From Phaeoceros laevis (Eukaryota > Anthocerotophyta > Anthocerotopsida > Notothyladales): DNA of 27,268 nt. Shown here one piece after another: positions 8,781-18,819 of this stretch (the first letter of the stretch is position 1; each line of letters begins with the position of its first letter). Under the pieces are notes generated by a model. That model was given only the letters and a program-made list of their open reading frames with translations, had not been told where the DNA came from and ran no database searches. The translations under genes were made by a program, and so were the position numbers. The DNA lies in contig JBNGIQ010005371.1 of NCBI GenBank assembly GCA_049999765.1, positions 1-27,268 on the forward strand, given 5' to 3'.

Positions 8781-9423
8781 AGACAGGTCGTTACTTCACT
8801 TGCGGTGCCCACACTAGCATGTCAATAGATAGCAGTCACTTTCTTTGACCGGATCTAGACTGCAATGATGCACCAGCACTACACAGGTAATGTCCATCCA
8901 CTTCGTATGTCAATGCCAGTCAGGCATTAAGGCCTTTCTGGCCACATTCTGCATATGGTTTTGCCGGTCTAGCCACTATTTCTGGAAAAGATTTTTGCCA
9001 ATCTGGCAATCGAATCTGGATGCCCAGTCTGGGCAGTAGGCTTAAGTCCCTGACTGTTCGCTCGTTTAGACCGTAAGGACAGCGTATGCATTCGTGCCTC
9101 ATGATTTTTGCAACTCAATGACTTCTTCACTATTTTGCAGACCTCTTTCCGACTACAACCTAAAAACGTATATGTAACTATTTATGCGCAGGGAGCTAGA
9201 CAGCCACTCCACTGATGATATCGAATGCAATACTCTAAATACAGGCAGTTTGCAAAGCTCCTCGACTTGTGTCATTGAAAACTGAACAGGTTGCGCACAG
9301 GTATCAGTCAATTTATCAATGCTTTAACAAAAATAACGTCATCATACTTGAGAATGCTATCATGCTGGTCTCCAACAGGGCTGCTGTTGGTGGCCTACTA
9401 CTTATGCAAAAGGACAGTGCGGA
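8781..9423. other. No gene recognised
   Basis: No frame, splice pattern or repeat could be identified beyond short open frames of under about 100 codons that share no family motif. Confidence 0.4.
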
Positions 9424-9585
9424 GGGTAAACCAACCATCAACACCAATCCTACAAAGTCACGTCAGGAACATGGAGGTGAGCCATGTCTCCCCCGCTCCT
9501 CATCAGTACCAAGTGGGCTCATCGCGAAGGGTTTCTGGAAGTACTCTTGGTAAACCCTCCCTGATCGTGACCTGTGCAAGACCTT
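9424..9585. repeat. Interspersed repeat C, copy 2
   Basis: The partner of 7235-7400; see the shared word order given there. The block catgtctcccccgctcctca with cagtaccaagtgggctcatc is the best-conserved part. Confidence 0.7.
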
Positions 9586-9939
9586 TTCATTGACAAAGAA
9601 TGTTAGTGTTTACATGCACCTATTGCAGACCTAAGGCAGGGACAGGTGCCTAACAGCCATATTCAAGCACCAACATCTAGGCAAGGACAGCTGCAACTGA
9701 TCCAGAGATTTTATCAAGCACAGAAAAAAGTGAATGTGGCAAAGGGTGAGAGACCGAGCCCGCCACCTTCTGTGACTGCTGCGACATCCTTGCAGTCCGG
9801 CTCTCGCTCAAAGCTTCCTTCAAATAGAAAAAATACTCCTTCTTGAATGTGGCAGGGAAGTAGTCAATAGTGTTTTCAGCTGGAGATTGACTGGACGGTG
9901 TACTGACCTGAAGAGGCCGTGTACAGTGAGTCAACTAGT

Positions 9940-10420
9940 CAGGAGGCCAGCAACAGGGCAAAAGAGCAGAATGACCTAGGAATGCTGGGCAACTAAGCAG
10001 CTGGGCAAATGAGCAGCAGGGCAAAGGATCGGCAGGGCACAGGAGCTGGGCAGCTGAGCAGTAGGGCAAAGGATCAGAATGACCGAAGGATTGTTGGACA
10101 ACTGAGCAGCTGGGCAAGAGACCCAAGAGGGACCTTAGCAGAGGAGCAATTTAGACAGGGGACTAGCTGGGTGTAGGGAAGCTTGATAGCTGGTAATCAA
10201 ACTAGCAGGCAACAGAATTATGAAAGAGATTTGGCAAAGCAGCAGGTGGGCAACAGAATTATGAAGAAAAAAGACTTGGCAAGGAGGCAGGTGGGCAACA
10301 GAACAGGGAGGCAGGTGGGCACTTGGCAGGGAGGCAGGTAGGCAGGGCAGGGCTCATAGAAACTGTAGACACAGAGAAGGGCAGCAGGCCCTTATGAAAA
10401 GAGGCTGAGCAAGGTAGCAA
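9940..10420. repeat. Degenerate GGCA/AGCAG-rich tandem repeats
   Basis: Words of the type gagcagctgggcaa, gcagggcaaaggatc and aggcaggtgggca recur in irregular tandem order across nearly 500 bp. Examples are aggatcggcagggca / aggatcagaatgacc and the doubled caacagaattatgaa. The minus-strand open frames rich in Cys, Pro and Leu are by-products of this composition. Confidence 0.7.
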
Positions 10421-10985
10421 AGTATGGTGCAGAGCTAGGAATGCGAGAAGCTGAGGAATGAGCATACTGAGAAATGTGGTAGAGGGGGGCTGCTTATATA
10501 GGCTAACGCTTCTCTATCTTAATAAATGCAAAGTCGGCTAGGATTAGAAAGGGCGGGCAGAGGAATGTTAAACAAATGACTGTCTGTCATCCTGCCTTGA
10601 TTACAAACAATCATGTTGGCAGCCATTGTGACGTGGCCTACTAGGGTTCTGCCCAGCTGTCCAGCTGGTCATAGCTTTTAGACAAAGAGAGTTATCATTA
10701 CAGCCGCCGGAGCGCAGCTTGGCGAGCTACCCTGTATAGCATATGAATAGTAAAATAATATGCGTATCCAGGAAACCCGTATTCAGCATCGTTGCATAGC
10801 ATAAAAGGCCATGATCAACGTGGTACTTCTTACCATTGTACAGCATAACGGGAGGCAGGCCGATGGTCCCCATTCTGGTAAGATAACCAAGCACTAAATC
10901 ATTAATGCTATAACCCACTTGTAGTCAGCAAATTTCGTTGAGTACCAAAGCTCAAAAGCTCAAAAAAGCACACATTTCACAACAC
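10421..10985. other. No gene recognised
   Basis: A TATA-like word (cttatatagg) lies near 10493, but there is no open frame downstream to support a promoter. Nothing else was recognised. Confidence 0.4.
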
Positions 10986-10989
10986 TATC

Positions 10990-11013
10990 ACACACATACA
11001 TACTGCAAACGCA

Positions 11014-11054
<41 letters not shown>

Positions 11055-11215
11055 GAGGAGGTTTCCGGTCCCTTCAGAGTCTCCCCCTTGCCCTTGGTTG
11101 GGGCACCTGCATGCGAGCGGGTACAAGAGTTTTTTGTTTCTTTTAAAGTTTTGCCGCCGGTCACCCACGGTGCGCGGTTCCCAGGGTGAACTAGGGAGAC
11201 CACCTTTAAAACTCT
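10990..11215 (-). repeat. CA-tailed interspersed repeat, reverse copy with cruciform
   Basis: On the plus strand this reads: cruciform core catactgc-aaac-gcagtatg, a long TG run (about 11017-11050), ttttgaggaggtttccggtc, cccccttgcccttggttggg, gcacctgcatgcgagcgggt, and finally ggttcccagggtgaactagg and gagaccacc near 11175-11202. Reverse-complemented, this follows the copy at 20.08-20.33 kb in order: ggtggtctccctagttcacc, accggg-type core, cccgc-gcatgc, ggtgccc, ggcaaggggg, ggaccgg, cctcctcaaa and CA run. It is the second-longest copy in the window. Confidence 0.8.
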
Positions 11216-11489
11216 AATTGAGTAGAAAAGGTTGCTGTGGTTGGTTTGCCAAAACTGTAAAAGAAGCGAAAAACTTTCCAAAAAAGAAAAGAAAAGGAAA
11301 AAGAAAAGAGGAAATAAGGTACCGAGGTGATTAGTATTTGGTTGAGATAGCATAATTGCGTTATGGTTAAGTTGACTGTTTGGGATTTGTCGAGTTGGCG
11401 GTAAGGTGCGCTTTGTGTGCATTCGAATGTGGGCGTGATGCAAGTATCAAGTACAGACGCTAGCTGTGGTGTGGACGTGTTTGGAGTTG
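11216..11489. other. No gene recognised
   Basis: An A-rich purine stretch (about 11258-11320) and unique sequence. A 211-codon open frame starting at 11417 runs through the 36-bp tandem repeat and shows no domain, so it is not called as a gene. Confidence 0.4.
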
Positions 11490-11492
11490 GCT

Positions 11493-11590
11493 TCCAAATG
11501 CGGTATTGTTACGCCCCTGGAGTTTGCGTCCAAATGCGGTATTGTCACGCGCCTAGAGTTCGCATCCGAATGCGGTATTGTTGTAGGCAT
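11493..11590. repeat. 36-bp tandem repeat, 2.7 copies
   Basis: The core aaatgcggtattgt occurs at about 11507 and 11543 and, as gaatgcggtattgt, at 11579, each preceded by gg-ttcca / gcgtcca / gcatccg. The period of 36 bp is divisible by three, so the repeat stays in frame in any reading, which inflates an open frame here. Confidence 0.85.
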
Positions 11591-12103
11591 GAATTACAGA
11601 CGGCTGAAGTTGATTTTGGTTTGTTTGGAGGTGTTTGTGTCGCTTGGAAGCCATGGTACGTGCGATGTGCGTTACTCTCCTCATTTTTCCGAATAGCAGG
11701 TGTCTGGAGTATTAGAAGGGAAGGCCGAGAAGGGCAGGTCTTCGTTCCAACGGCATTGCTGGCGGAAATGGATGGCGGTTGTATGCTGCTGACAATGGTA
11801 CCCTTGTTCCATCATATTGCTGTAGAGGCAGGTGGCATCCAGGCCCAGTGCGAAGAGGCTCATGGTCTTGTCGCTTGTCACTCCACCAGGTTCTGTCCCA
11901 CTGTAAAGTGGAGTGGAACAAAACTGTCCTCTGTGTGTAGATCTTTTGTTATCTTTTTTGCATACTGCAGTAATGAGGCCTGGTATGCTCTCGGCCATGG
12001 AAGGAGAGAGGAGGCGAGGTCATGCGGTACCAAGGTACTGTTATTTTTGTGAATTTCGATCCAGAAGAACCTGTGCTGCTAGGCTGGGATTAGTAATTTT
12101 CTT

Positions 12104-12620
12104 GGCAATTTGTTGCAGTGTTTTGATCCGCCTGGAATTGATCTTTGCAAAAGCACTGTTGAGAAGGGACATGTAGTTGATGCTAAATTAGGCAACAACT
12201 ATGGCCATGCCACTTCAGCAGTAGGCAACTCGTTGCTGCTTACAATACCGGGCATCGAAGATGACGAGCAGGTAGAGATGCCGAGTGATGGGCGTTTAAA
12301 ACATACAACTAAGGATGGGAGCAATTTATTCGCCCTTCCAGGGTTGAAGGGCCTATCACTGCCAGCTGTTGCCAGTCATGTTGATGCCGCAACATAGGGA
12401 AGTCAGAGTTTCGGGCTGGTTTCAAAATTAAGTGGCCTCGAATTTGATGGGTTTCCTCCTCAGGGTGTTGATGCTGATGAGTATTTCAATCTGCAGGCCG
12501 AGTATTTGCAACTTGTGAACACCCCGGAGAGAGAGATACAGGCTTCAGTGTGCATTAGATTTGTTGTTTCAGAACAGCAAGGCTCATGCAAGGTTGCTTA
12601 CTGCATAGGATTCTTATTTG
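12104..12620 (+). pseudogene. Unidentified exon-like open stretch with one in-frame stop
   Basis: One frame stays open from about 12110 to 12620 apart from a single TAG at 12395-12397. It reads NNYGHATSAVGNSLLLTIPG, then IEDDEQVEMPSDG, and beyond the stop LSGLEFDGFPPQGVDADEYF and LQLVNTPEREIQ. The composition (Asp/Glu/Gly/Pro-rich, few Cys) looks protein-like, unlike nearby chance frames. A pyrimidine-poor but usable ttgttgcag acceptor precedes it at about 12116, and tcatgcaaggttgc could supply a donor near 12590. I do not recognise the family. It may be an exon of a decayed gene or chance; the stop argues against function unless it is an assembly error. Confidence 0.35.
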
Positions 12621-12759
12621 TCCTTTCAAAACTGATTGTGTTCAGCAGTTGGCCAAGTTCTGACCTAGTGTTGTGTCTGAGGGAACAAAGAGACAAAGCA
12701 GTTCTTCGAATCCTTTGGTCGGCTGCCGAGTGGTCAGAATTTTCAAGAAGTTGATGCAA

Positions 12760-13223
12760 GTGAGGACCATGCTTGTGACACTAACGCAGAGCTGTATTAG
12801 GTTGGTGGTTTCTTGGTAATGGTTCATACATAGCTTTCAGTGAGTGCGGGTGCCTGCCATTGTGCACATGTGTAAGAAAGGAGGCTGAGTGGTGAAAACC
12901 GCAACATGTTTCATGAACAAGCACGGTGACAGTCGACGTTACATCATGGTTTAAGCTTTCGAGTGAGCGGAGGATTTGGCTGTTCTCTTTCACTCTGGGT
13001 TTTCTGACACTATGGGATGTATTTGTGGAGGGCTGTTAAAGTGGTTAACAGGTGAACAGGTGGCATCATGAGTTGTTTGTAGAATTGTTGAGGACATGTG
13101 TGGTTGAATATGCAGGCTGTTACCGGATCAGCATAGTACGTGTGTATAGCTTTGAGTGCACTTTCTGATAGATAAGTGTAAGTGGTGATGTACAAACAAT
13201 ATGCTGTTTTACTTATTCTATGA
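12760..13223 (-). other. Probable LINE 3' untranslated region and flank
   Basis: This stretch lies directly downstream of the retrotransposon's stop codon on the minus strand. No gene was recognised. I do not see a poly(A) tract or simple-repeat tail that would fix the element's 3' end, so the border is undetermined. Confidence 0.35.
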
Positions 13224-14237
13224 CTAAGGAGTGGTAGAAGTTGTCCTATCTCTAAGCTGCATGTGAAACTGAGTTGGCTGTCGTAGTGACGATCTTAGTG
13301 ACAATCTTGGGCAATGAAAATCAACGTCGTGTTGAAATTTGGAGGTGTCTTCGCTTGTTGTAGATCCATCAGAGATGTAGTCGTTTTCAGTTGCAGTAGA
13401 GTGGTCTGTTGAGCTGATATCTTCGGCGTCGGATGAAGAAGATAACTGCTGTACTGGATCTGCATGTTGAATGTGGGACATCAGATCATATGCGAAGGCC
13501 GCTACTAGGCTGGGTGGTCGAAGAGAGAAGAGTGCCAGCATGGAGCGTTGTTGAAACATTGCACTGTACTTGGTCTTCATGCGAACCACTTGTGTGATGG
13601 GGCAATCGTAGACCATGTGCTGCTCTATATGAGAAACATTGCTATGACATAGGTGGCATCCTGGTGAGGGATCGCCTGCCTGCTTCTTCCAACTGTGTGA
13701 GTTTGACCATTGCGTGTGTAGGCGGAGTTGTATGCAGGCCACAATGTGGGAAAAGGGAAGAACTTGCTGGAGGTAGTCTTGTAAGACCAGTTCAACCTTG
13801 GCATTCACTGTCTGGGTATAGTGCTGTTGGAGTGGTGTTTGTGTCTGATTTTTCCATACATGATCCAAATATGCCTGTCGTATTACTTGTGGTGTTAGCT
13901 GATAAAGTTCATAGTCCTGTAAGCCCCATTTATGCAACCACTGCCTCCAGTCGTGTAACCATCCATATTTATTTGAATCCGCCATGATTGTGAATTCAGA
14001 TAATGCCATCGCTGGTAACCTTGTAGCTTGTAACTGTGACACCTGCTGCAAGAATTGCGCTGTAACTACCAAGGCTTCAATTTCTACTGGGCATAGGCCG
14101 AGCTCTGCGAGCAGTGTGGCCGAGCATGTAGATTGCGAGATGGAGAAATGTCTTTTGAAGAATTGGTGCTGAATCCTCTCAAGTTCGAGCCAGCTTGTCT
14201 TGGGGCATCCGACAGCCCAAATTGGAGCCGCGTACAG
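13224..14237 (-). pseudogene. LINE C-terminal region with CCHC-like motif
   Basis: This is in the same frame as the end of the RT, separated only by the TAA. It starts LYAAPIWAVGCPKTSWLELE and RIQHQFFKRHF, the usual thumb/connection segment of LINE proteins, then LLAELGLCPVEIEALVV. A long helix-rich stretch follows. GCHLCHSNVSHIEQHMVYDC gives a C-x2-C-x5-H-x3-H-x4-C pattern, which is the putative zinc motif seen near the C terminus of many LINE proteins. The last 80 residues are Ser/Thr/Asp-rich (SSSSDAEDISSTDHS) and end in basic RLSLRSSLRQ. The 282-codon open frame is the least damaged part of the element. Confidence 0.8.
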
Positions 14238-15417
14238 TTACTTCGGTAATATACATTGTTTGTAAAATGTTATCATCGGCACTGTTTGAAGGAAGCATTT
14301 GTTCAATGCTTTGGATCGAATATGAAAAGTGGCATTCATTGCGGCATCCATCCTCGTCTGACTTGCTGCATGTAGTCTTTTGTGGGTAAATAGCATCATC
14401 CCTAGATATTTGTATACATCAGATATGCGTATAGTCTGCCCAGCCCATGTGAAGATGTGCTTGTTTTTGTCCCCTGAATCATTGAAGATCAAGATGGCCG
14501 TCTTGTCCAAATTGAGCTTTAGGTCAGATTCCATACAGAACTCATACAAGTGATCCAACTGGGTTTGTAACCCTTCTGGGAGAGAGATAACAGGACAAGA
14601 TCATCTGCAAACAATAGCATGGCCAGCGCAAGTGCTAGTAGTTGTGGCGCATGGATTTGTGGACCGAGTTGTGAGAAGAGTTTCTGGAGCCGCTGGAGAT
14701 ATAATGCAAATGAGGTAGGAGACTGAGAGCATCCTTGACGCAGGCCCATGTTGCTAGAAAATGGAGTGGATCTGCCATGTTCCGTGCATACTGTAATACT
14801 GTAACTTCTGTATGCTGGTACATTAGTTGCATAGCACGGACTAAGTCTAATGGTAATCCGGCTTGCAGAAATGCTCTCCATAATTTCGTTCTTGGAATGA
14901 GGTCAAATGCCTTCCTGAAGTCAATGAAGCAAGCATACACCTTGTTTCCTTGAAGCTTGGCCTTTTCAATCACCGCTCTAAGTGTAAATAGGTGGTGAAG
15001 GCAACTGTATGACTTCCGGAAGCCTGCCTGAAATCGTTTGTCCGCATTGTCAAGGTATGGGTTGACCAAGATGTTAACAGCTGATGCATAAATTTTATAG
15101 AACATGGTATTCAGCATAATATACCTGAAATTATCTGGATCTGTCAGCTTGCCTGCCTTATAAAGCAGTTTTGCATCAGAGGCTCCCCATGTTTTTGGAA
15201 ATGCCCCTGCCCGAACAACTTCGTTGAAGACATGAGCCAGCACCTTTGGCATTTCAGTGTCTTTCAATAGTTTGAAGTACTCTATGGACAGTCCAAACTT
15301 GTCTGAGGCCTTGCCTATCTTTAGGTAGCGTACAGCCTGACTAATGTGAGCTGGAGTGAAGAGTGATTTTTCTGATAGCTGTGGCAGGAGAGCCATTGGT
15401 TGCAGATGCTCGGTCAA
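14238..15417 (-). pseudogene. LINE reverse transcriptase domain (frameshifted)
   Basis: Fingers and palm motifs appear in order: ISQAVRYLKIGKASDKFGLS and AHVFNEVVRAGAFPKTWG; NFRYIMLNTMFYKIYA; FQAGFRKSYSCLHHLFTL; KVYACFIDFRKAFDLIPR (catalytic motif A, DFRKAFD); then in a second frame MGLRQGCSQSPTSFALYL (motif B) and MLLFADDLVLLS (motif C, catalytic FADD at 14600-14611); then in a third frame YEFCMESDLKLNLDKTAIL and YKYLGMML (motifs D/E). The first frame change coincides with an 8-bp duplication (acagtatt/acagtatg) near 14795, the second with a lost base in a TC run near 14583. The domain ends at TAA 14238, and the coding sense continues beyond it. Confidence 0.93.
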
Positions 15418-15432
15418 GGGCGATTGGAATAG

Positions 15433-16578
15433 TTACCTCCCGTGACACTCCCATTGATGTAAAGAGTTCTGAGAAGGTGCTGTTCCACGACTTTTAATCA
15501 GATTGAAGAAGGCCTTTGGATTGTGTTTAATATCCTCAATAGCTTGTAGCTGTTGGGCTTGCTCGAAGGCTCTGATCTTCTCTCTTTTCATACGAGAACA
15601 GAGGTTTGATAACTCTCTATATTCTGGCCTTGCCATGGCCGCATCCGATGCCTGTCCACTGAGCATAGTTTGCAATTGTCTTTGCAACGTTTGGCATTCC
15701 GCATCATGCCACAATCTTCTTTGCGTGCCTTCAACATGTTTGCCTAGAGTGATCTTGGTGCCATGTTTTTGCATGGATTGCAGGAACATCCTATGTAGTG
15801 AAGTGACCTTGTCCTGGACCGATGAGTGGCTGTCCAAGAACCTGAACAGTTTGGTCTCCATTTCCCGTTTGAAGCCTTCTGCACCTTTGCTTCTGAGTAT
15901 AAACATGGGTTGTGGTTTCGGTGGTTCAGGTTCTTCTGGGATATTAAAATCCGGCAAGCGGAGCTGGAATAGAAGTGGCATGTGGTCTGAAACCGGCCTC
16001 TGTGGGAGGATTCTGAACTCCTATATATTCTCGGCTGCTTGAATATGACAAACCAAGAGATCTACAACGCTTTGCCGCAGATTGTATCGTGGCCGATGAC
16101 TGCCTCTACGACCAGGATTCACTCTTCTGCGTGCTCGAAATGTGAAGCCTTTTGAATCCGGAAATCTAGCTGTTCCATTCAAAATGACCATGTTTTGTCT
16201 GCGCAGTATGTTGAGCAGTAATGTGGTACGTCGTCCTGAATGTTTGGCATCCTGCGACTTGCGTGGAAGATTGGCTTCATATACATATTGTGGGTCCATT
16301 TCATTGGAGGGGAAGCTTTGCCTTTGCGCAATGCGAATGTTGATGTCACCAATAAAGTAGGTCATTGTCAGATGGCCCAGAGCCTGCAGATTGAGCAGAT
16401 CTTGTTCAATGTCTAACAACATATCTTCCACGCTGACTGTTCTATGTTGAAATGACTTGCTGGTGGGTGGCGGGACATAGGAGCAACCGAGGAAAAGCAC
16501 TTGCGAGCTACCTTGTGAAGAGACCTTCAGCCAGATGTAATGGGCCACTTGTAAGAGAAGCTCCACAGTGACAGGTTT
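15433..16578 (-). pseudogene. LINE endonuclease and linker region (inactive)
   Basis: One minus-strand frame runs from 16578 to about 15500 with a single TAG at 16021-16023. It contains LFLGCSYVPPP, then TYFIGDINIRI (equivalent to the GDFNxR metal/DNA-contact motif of APE-type endonucleases), NGRRT-like GRRTTLLLNI, SVVDLLVC (equivalent to SxIDYVL), and after the stop VSDHMPLLF, the conserved SDHxP motif. Then follows a charged linker with LWHDAECQTLQRQLQ and IEDIKHNPKAFFNLIKS. The N-terminal catalytic Asn and Glu motifs are absent. In the last 65 bp another frame fits the family better (SWNSTFSELFTSMGVS), which indicates a one-base indel near 15498. Confidence 0.85.
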
Positions 16579-16599
16579 TCAGAAGTACACGGACATGGC

Positions 16600-16854
16600 A
16601 TCGAGCGGAAGTTCACTGGGTTGATGCATTGCTTGTCTCGTGAAGGTTTGTGAGGCCCGCTTCAGAGTACTGGTCAGCAGTTGTAAGAGAAGGTCATTCG
16701 ATTGATGCTTGGCAATGAAACAAGTCTGCGTTGCTCAAGACATAGACAATCACTTGTCATGTTTACATTTATAAGGTAATTACATGCTGAACATGTGCAA
16801 ACACTGGTGCCTTCGAAATGGGATTATGTAAGCAAGCAAGCCCTGGATGGGAGT
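16600..16854. other. LINE 5' flank with a short shared repeat
   Basis: At 16628-16668 the sequence ttgcttgtctcgtgaaggtt followed by tgtgaggcccgcttcagag resembles ttgcttgtctcctaaatgct / tgtgaggcttgctttagag at 6135-6174. In the latter locus the segment lies just after the minisatellite; here it lies about 190 bp before it. No gene was recognised. Confidence 0.5.
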
Positions 16855-17050
16855 ATGGGTTCTATGTGGATTTGTATGTGGATTTGACATATGTGTACAT
16901 GTATCATGATGTGAGTGGTACCGGATTACGGGTTACCGGGTACGGGTTATCGGGTACGGGTTACCGGGTACGGGTTACCGGGTACGGGTTATCGGGTACG
17001 GGTTACCGAATACGGGTTACCGCATACGGGTTACCGCATACGGGTATTCA
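16855..17050. repeat. Leader plus 14-bp ggttaccgggtacg minisatellite
   Basis: The leader (atgtggatttgtatgtggat, ttgacatatgtgtacatg, tatcatgatgtgagtggtac) matches that at 5930-5990. From about 16920 to 17045 at least eight units of ggttaccgggtacg or ggttatcgggtacg follow in strict 14-bp register, drifting to ggttaccgcatacg at the end. The last variant is the same as in the two-unit remnant at 20326-20352. Confidence 0.93.
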
Positions 17051-17450
17051 ACATCCTCCTGTGGCCGACTTCCAGGGTGATCCGCCCAAGAGCTATGCTG
17101 CTGCTGTTGTTGTACCATTGAGGGTGGCGGACACTGGTCTATTCCTCTTGGCTAAGGCGCGTTGAGCGGGAAATCACCCCAACCGTAGGGCGTGTTCCAC
17201 CATCCTGACATGCCTTGCCCACCAACGGCGGCTATGCCGTGAAAAACCCCCGGCGTGCACCTTCTCACCACCTGTATGGAGCAACTTTACGCGCTAGCAG
17301 TGCTATACAACAGAGCTTGCAACACAGTACAGGGAGTCCACCAGGCAGGCATGTGGAGGCTGCAGGGCTGTTGAGGCTGCTGGGCCGTGGAGGCCACACC
17401 CCTGTCGAAGCTACAGGGCTTCCCAGGCTGTAGGCCTGTGGAAGCTGGGA
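17051..17450. other. No gene recognised; possible fragment of a retroelement ORF1
   Basis: A plus-strand frame continues out of the minisatellite as FQGDPPKSYAAAVVVP, faintly like the SYAAAV word found near the start of plant LINE ORF1 proteins. That is too short to assign. From 17330 the sequence is rich in ggctgcagggctgttgaggc-type words without strict periodicity. Confidence 0.3.
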
Positions 17451-17453
17451 AGC

Positions 17454-17516
17454 GCAGCTGATTACTGGCGGCGATCGCAGCTGGTTACTGGGAGCGACCG
17501 CAGCTGGTTACTGGGT
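17454..17516. repeat. ~22-bp tandem repeat, three units
   Basis: The word cgcagctg-ttactgg is repeated three times: gcagctgattactggcgg, gcagctggttactgggag and gcagctggttactgggtg, separated by cgatc or cgacc. It is non-coding. Confidence 0.8.
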
Positions 17517-17702
17517 GAGGCTTGCAGTGAGCTGCACTGAGGCTTGCGAGCGGGGCTGTACAAGGAGCCGGATCTGGGGCTGGGGCTGGAGCGGGACTCC
17601 ATACTCTAGCTGCAGTGGGAATTGGAATTGCGAAGGAGCGGCATGTCAATTTGGGTGCACCTCTTTTTCTACACATTCTATCAACACGCCTGATCTCGCT
17701 CC

Positions 17703-18610
17703 AGGCAGTTTGTTGTGTATGGACAAATGGAGGAGGCGGGCCTCATTTTGGGTGACCATGTTACTTTTGCTTGCCTTCTGAAGGCGTGTGCAAGCACTGG
17801 TGCCTTGCAGAAGGGCAGGGAGCTGCACTCCAAGATTGTAAAAGAGGTCTGCTGGATGATGTAGTGGTGGCCAACTGCCTGGTCGACATGTATGCAAAAC
17901 GTGGTGGGCTGGAATGTGCACTCCAGAAGGGCAGGGAGCTGCACTCAAAGATTGTAAAAGAGGTCTGCTGGATGATGTAGTGGTGGGCAACTGCCTGGTC
18001 GACATGTATTCAAAATGTGGTGCGCTGGAATGTGCACGCCAGGTTTTTGAAAGCATGGCCGCAAATGATGTCATTTATACAGAAGCAATAATGCCATTTC
18101 TTCTGTATTTTCTTCCTCACGCTGTTGGGTTGGAGAGTTGCATTCAGCCTGACTCTCTTCTTTCCAATTCTCTGGTGGACATGTATGCAAAATGTGGCCA
18201 TTTGGAAGATGCACGCAAGGTGTTTGACAGTCTGGCCACACCTCATCTCACTGTCAAGCTTTGGCACAGAACACCGAAGGAGGCCATATGGCTTTACCGG
18301 GAGATGCGTAGGTCAGGAGTGAAGGCGAATGATTACGTCTTTCAAGCTGCCCTTCCAGCTCATGCATTTGCAGACTTGGACTCTGCCAGAAAAGTGCACT
18401 CTGATGTGTTGCACAGTGGCAATTCTACTGACTTGTTTGTTGGCAACTGTCTGGTTGACATGCATGCAAAATGTGGCGAACTGAAAGATGCACACCAGGT
18501 TTTTGGCAGCATGGCCGAAAAGGGAGCCGTCCGACCTCGGCAGCTTGGTTACAGGTTACATTGTACACTTGGGAGATATGTCTGTTGGAGCAGCGTGTGT
18601 CTGCTGTAGC
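17703..18610 (+). pseudogene. PPR pseudogene, PLS class, with 116-bp tandem duplication
   Basis: This is the longest PPR region in the window. The order is: VYGQMEEAGLILGDHVTFAC, LLKACASTGALQKGRELHSK, then in a second frame GLLDDVVVANCLVDMYAKRG, then in a third frame GLLDDVVVGNCLVDMYSKCG and ALECARQVFESMAANDVIYT. It continues LSNSLVDMYAKCGHLEDARK, VFDSLATPHLTVK, WLYREMRRSGVKANDYVFQA, DLFVGNCLVDMHAKCGELKD and AHQVFGSMAEKG. After MAEKG the PPR pattern stops, and the frame ends at 18609. The segment from 17808 is repeated at 17924 (period 116 bp), and both copies lack one base in the IVKRG codons (attgtaaaag where other copies read attgtcaaaag). Intact relatives have ten or more motifs and an E or DYW C terminus. 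Confidence 0.9.
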
Positions 18611-18819
18611 TGCGTATGACTCGCAGATTATGCAACAATTGAGGCCTCTTCGTCGACTGACTGCAGATGCTGTATGAAATACAAGGTCTCCAGTGCATAT
18701 GGCTGGACAAATTATGAGCATACATTCAGGAGTCCTGTGTCTCATCCACCTAGATCATCTCGACCTGGAGCCGGGTCACATTCAGGTGCCGTCCCCTCAA
18801 CTCTACTGCGTTGGGCGGT

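Larger units (their letters stand above)
13224..16578 (-). mobile_element. 5'-truncated non-LTR retrotransposon (LINE)
   Basis: The minus strand carries, in the usual order, an apurinic-type endonuclease, a reverse transcriptase and a C-terminal region with a CCHC-like motif. This is the arrangement of the second reading frame of plant and algal LINEs, which copy themselves by target-primed reverse transcription. The endonuclease start is missing and no ORF1 (RNA-binding) protein was found, which fits the 5' truncation typical of LINE insertions. Lesions that I can place: TAG at 16021, compensating indels near 15498 and 15405, an 8-bp tandem duplication near 14795, a one-base loss near 14583 and TAA at 14238. 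Target-site duplications and a 3' tail could not be identified. The clade is undetermined. Confidence 0.92.

Noticed and set aside
8740-8830. tRNA-like or SINE B-box sequence in repeat B
   Set aside because: gggttcagacttgg departs from the B-box consensus and no A box or cloverleaf could be drawn, so it is mentioned only as a weak possibility.
10480-10520. Possible TATA-box promoter (cttatatagg)
   Set aside because: No supported gene starts within the next kilobase on that strand.
10938-11217. Open frames rich in Cys-Val or His-Thr
   Set aside because: They are translations of the TG/CA microsatellite and adjoining repeat, not genes.
11417-12052. 211-codon plus-strand open frame
   Set aside because: It begins in a 36-bp tandem repeat whose period is a multiple of three, has no domain, and overlaps comparable frames on both strands.
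15503-16042. 179-codon plus-strand frame opposite the LINE
   Set aside because: It lies antisense to well-supported endonuclease/linker coding sequence and shows no family motif.
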